In this document: one piece after another, positions 14,013-15,865 of the stretch
Numbering within the stretch: the first letter of the stretch is position 1
Layout of the letters: every line of letters begins with the position of its first letter
Notes under the pieces: model-generated
What the model was told of the DNA's origin: nothing
The model's input: the letters and a program-made list of their open reading frames with translations, nothing else
Databases searched by the model: none
Translations under genes and position numbers: made by a program
Assembly: GCA_013140405.1 (NCBI GenBank)
Contig: JABFSV010000047.1
Location: 1-15,865 of the forward strand
Reading direction: 5' to 3'
DNA: 15,865 nt
Source: Methyloglobulus sp.
GTDB lineage: Bacteria > Pseudomonadota > Gammaproteobacteria > Methylococcales > Methylomonadaceae

Positions 14013-14825
14013 CTAGCTAAAGCGCCGATGGTTAAGCACGGGAAAAGCACTGCGTACTTTACCAATCTTATCAAGATCAATATCAGCAGTCACAAAACCC
14101 GCTCCGGTTTTATAACAATCCTGCACGACCCCCCAGGGATCAACAATCATGCTATGCCCGTAGGTTTTGCGTCCGTTAAGATGAAAACCGCCTTGGTTAG
14201 GCGCTATCACATAACATAGATTTTCTATCGCTCGCGCCCTAAGCAACACTTCCCAGTGTGCCGAACCGGTCTTATCAGTGAATGCGGATGGAATCACCAG
14301 TATTTCCATGCCTTGCGCCACCATTTTGCGGAAATATTCAGGGAAGCGCAGGTCGTAGCAAACCGCAATGCCCAGTTTGCCAAACGGTGAATCCAAAACC
14401 AGCATTTGGTCGCCGCGTTCTATACTGTCAGATTCCCGATAGACTTCATCCGTACCTGGTACATTGACATCAAACAGGTGCATCTTGTCGTAACGCGCCA
14501 CCCGTTCACCAAGTTCGTTGTAGATGACACAAGCCGCGCGGACTTTATTTTCATCATCTCCAGCAATCGGGATCGTGCCACCAATAAGCCATATTCCGTA
14601 TTTTTTTGCGGTTGACGACAGAAATTTTTGGATAGGCCCTGTGCCATCAACCTCCTTGATTCTGATCTTGTCTATTTCCCGGTCGCCCATCATGGCAAAA
14701 TTTTCCGGTAATGCTACCAATTTTGCACCAGCCTTGACCGCTTCTGCGATCAGCTTTTCGGCTTCCAACAAGTTGGAACTGACACTAGGGCCAGATGCCA
14801 TTTGAATGGCTGCACATTTATTCAT
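14013..14825 (-). CDS. Nitrilase-family amidase (deaminated glutathione amidase-like)
   Basis: A 270-residue carbon-nitrogen hydrolase of the Nit1/Nit2 type. The catalytic triad is clear: Glu41 in LPENFAMMG, Lys114 in RYDKMHLFDV, and Cys156 in GIAVCYDLRFPEYF. The K-M-H-L-F-D and C-Y-D-L-R-F-P signatures are typical of the Nit1 branch, characterised as amidase removing deaminated glutathione, a by-product of transaminases; that exact activity is inferred. Length is normal. The ATG at 14825 is preceded by GGGA about 7 bases upstream, 12 bases after the yhdP stop, and the gene ends 7 bases before the BamC-like start. The yhdP-nit-tldD order is known from other gammaproteobacteria such as pseudomonads. 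Confidence 0.92.
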   Translation of the reverse strand: MNKCAAIQMASGPSVSSNLLEAEKLIAEAVKAGAKLVALPENFAMMGDREIDKIRIKEVDGTGPIQKFLSSTAKKYGIWLIGGTIPIAGDDENKVRAACVIYNELGERVARYDKMHLFDVNVPGTDEVYRESDSIERGDQMLVLDSPFGKLGIAVCYDLRFPEYFRKMVAQGMEILVIPSAFTDKTGSAHWEVLLRARAIENLCYVIAPNQGGFHLNGRKTYGHSMIVDPWGVVQDCYKTGAGFVTADIDLDKIGKVRSAFPVLNHRRFS

Positions 14826-14837
14826 ATTGCTTTCCCA

Positions 14838-15865
14838 TTATTCTTGTTTATTTTCTGACCACGGAAAGCCGGTAATACTGTTCCAGGTTTTTTGAAATAT
14901 TCCATCATTTTCATGCAGTGAGCTGATTGTTGCATCGTCCCAGCTACCTTTAACCAAATATTGTGTACCGAAGAACAAACCTTCCTGGTCTTTTCCCGTT
15001 AAAGTCTTGCCGACCACAGCGGCTACTTTGCCGACAATTGTACCAGCAATGGGTAAGGCATCTAAACTTTTGGGTACAACCTTAATGTCGTGATCAACTG
15101 TCTGCTTAACCAAGTCTGTATCGCCCGTAATCGTAATCTTGGCAGGCACGGCATCAATAATTAAATTATTGGTTGTCGCCTTGCCATTGAATAAATCAAA
15201 GTGTCCCTGGATACTATTGAATGTCAAGCCTTCTTCATAAATATCGCTGAAATCGAGTTGCAAGCGCTTAATCCACTGCGCCACTGCCAAGAATCCCAAA
15301 AGCCTGCCAAAACCCGGCTCTATGCTCAGGATGCGGCCACTATTCAAGTTGACATCCATCGTTCCACGTAAATCGGGCAATGATAACTGCCAAGGGGCCG
15401 CATTCCAGTTGAGCTTAAAATCAATCGTACCACTGGTGTCAGTGAGGTCTTTGGTAATGTTGAGCTTATCAAAAAATTGGTCAGCCTTTTTCATATCCAG
15501 CTTGCCATTGAGATGGGTAGTCGATGTTACGCCATTGTCTTTCCAGTCACCCGTTAAAGCCAGCTTCTCATTTTCACTATCCAGATCCAGGCGCTTTATT
15601 TTAATGCCCTGCGGAACGCGTGCTGTTTCCAACGTTAATTGCCCCAGATTTACTGAGTGCCATAGCGTTTTTTTGCTATTAATCTCGAACAACGGCTTGA
15701 ATTCAGAATTCGACGACGTGCCTTGGAACGTTAACTGTTTTAGGGCCGATAAATTCAGCATATCCATATTTAAGACAATGGGGTTAACGCCTCGTAATTC
15801 TGCGGGAACTTGAAAAGCTCCTTGCGCTATGGTGCTGTCAATCTCGCCAGACCAATAGCTGGGGC
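14838..15865 (-). CDS. yhdP: YhdP family AsmA-like protein, C-terminal part
   Basis: The C-terminal 341 or so residues of a much larger protein. The frame stays open to the right edge (first full codon at 15863), so the gene begins outside the window; the ATG at 15767 is internal. Seen are AsmA-type repeats of beta-strand-like segments, the conserved LPDLRGTMDVNLNSGRILSI and EPGFGRLLGFLAVAQWIKRL stretches, LDFSDIYEEGLTFNSIQGHF, and the V-P-x-S/K-L-D-A-L-P-I-A-G-T-I-V-G end region. These match the C-terminus of E. coli YhdP, an inner-membrane-anchored, bridge-like protein that helps move phospholipid to the outer membrane. It heads the minus-strand block with nit, the BamC-like lipoprotein and tldD. 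Confidence 0.9.
   Translation of the reverse strand, partial: PSYWSGEIDSTIAQGAFQVPAELRGVNPIVLNMDMLNLSALKQLTFQGTSSNSEFKPLFEINSKKTLWHSVNLGQLTLETARVPQGIKIKRLDLDSENEKLALTGDWKDNGVTSTTHLNGKLDMKKADQFFDKLNITKDLTDTSGTIDFKLNWNAAPWQLSLPDLRGTMDVNLNSGRILSIEPGFGRLLGFLAVAQWIKRLQLDFSDIYEEGLTFNSIQGHFDLFNGKATTNNLIIDAVPAKITITGDTDLVKQTVDHDIKVVPKSLDALPIAGTIVGKVAAVVGKTLTGKDQEGLFFGTQYLVKGSWDDATISSLHENDGIFQKTWNSITGFPWSENKQE

Noticed and set aside
14006..14080. 25-residue N-terminal extension of the BamC-like protein
   Set aside because: It would run into the end of the nit gene and hide the lipoprotein signal; the ATG at 14005 has AGGA at 5 bases.
1..15865. CRISPR array, defence island, prophage or tRNA/rRNA genes
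   Set aside because: No regularly spaced direct repeats, cas or phage genes, or recognisable tRNA cloverleaf sequences were seen on reading both strands.

Overview
The window looks like a chromosomal stretch of a moderate-GC gammaproteobacterium. A methylotroph or methanotroph-like lineage (Methylococcales type) is the best guess. The reasons are a serine--glyoxylate aminotransferase (a serine-cycle enzyme), the gammaproteobacterial block yhdP-nit-tldD with a BamC-like lipoprotein, and a NagZ / purine phosphoribosyltransferase / thioinosine phosphorylase operon like the nagZ neighbourhood of pseudomonads. The taxonomic call is inference; there is no rRNA or tRNA here to confirm it.

Layout. 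(1) 1-2301 is a stress-type module: a truncated second CsbD-like start (38-85, minus), a palindromic dispersed repeat (130-272), an intact CsbD-like gene (342-575, minus), a long structured intergenic region, then on the plus strand a Crp/Fnr-type regulator (1008-1712) and a DUF2721 membrane protein (1852-2301). (2) 2302-3478 is a gene-poor, decayed zone. It holds a 111-bp MITE-like inverted repeat, a 30-codon ORF with a strong ribosome binding site, and an internally deleted IS1-family transposase whose middle is replaced by an inverted-repeat segment related to the repeat near position 170. (3) 3479-6689, minus strand: an iron-sulfur-type CysH reductase, a REP-like element, serine--glyoxylate aminotransferase, and a fructosamine-kinase family protein. 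(4) 6799-9090, plus strand: the tightly overlapping operon nagZ - hypoxanthine phosphoribosyltransferase - methylthioinosine/methylthioadenosine phosphorylase. (5) 9128-11678, minus strand: a secreted D-Ala-D-Ala carboxypeptidase with a long histone-H1-like Lys/Ser tail, and a secreted GH17-type glucanase. (6) 11954 to the right edge, minus strand: yhdP (5' end beyond the window) - nit - bamC-like lipoprotein - tldD, closely spaced and probably one transcript.

Functional threads. Peptidoglycan and envelope: NagZ and the carboxypeptidase act on cell wall; YhdP and the BamC-like lipoprotein point to outer-membrane assembly. Nucleotide salvage: the phosphorylase would release a purine base (hypoxanthine, if it is the thioinosine type) that the adjacent phosphoribosyltransferase recaptures. 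Damage repair and cleanup: fructosamine kinase (deglycation) and Nit amidase (removal of deaminated glutathione). No CRISPR array, prophage, defence island, tRNA or rRNA was found. The least explained parts are the repeats and micro-ORF in the first 3.5 kb, the basic tail of the carboxypeptidase, and the BamC-like gene inside the yhdP-tldD block.
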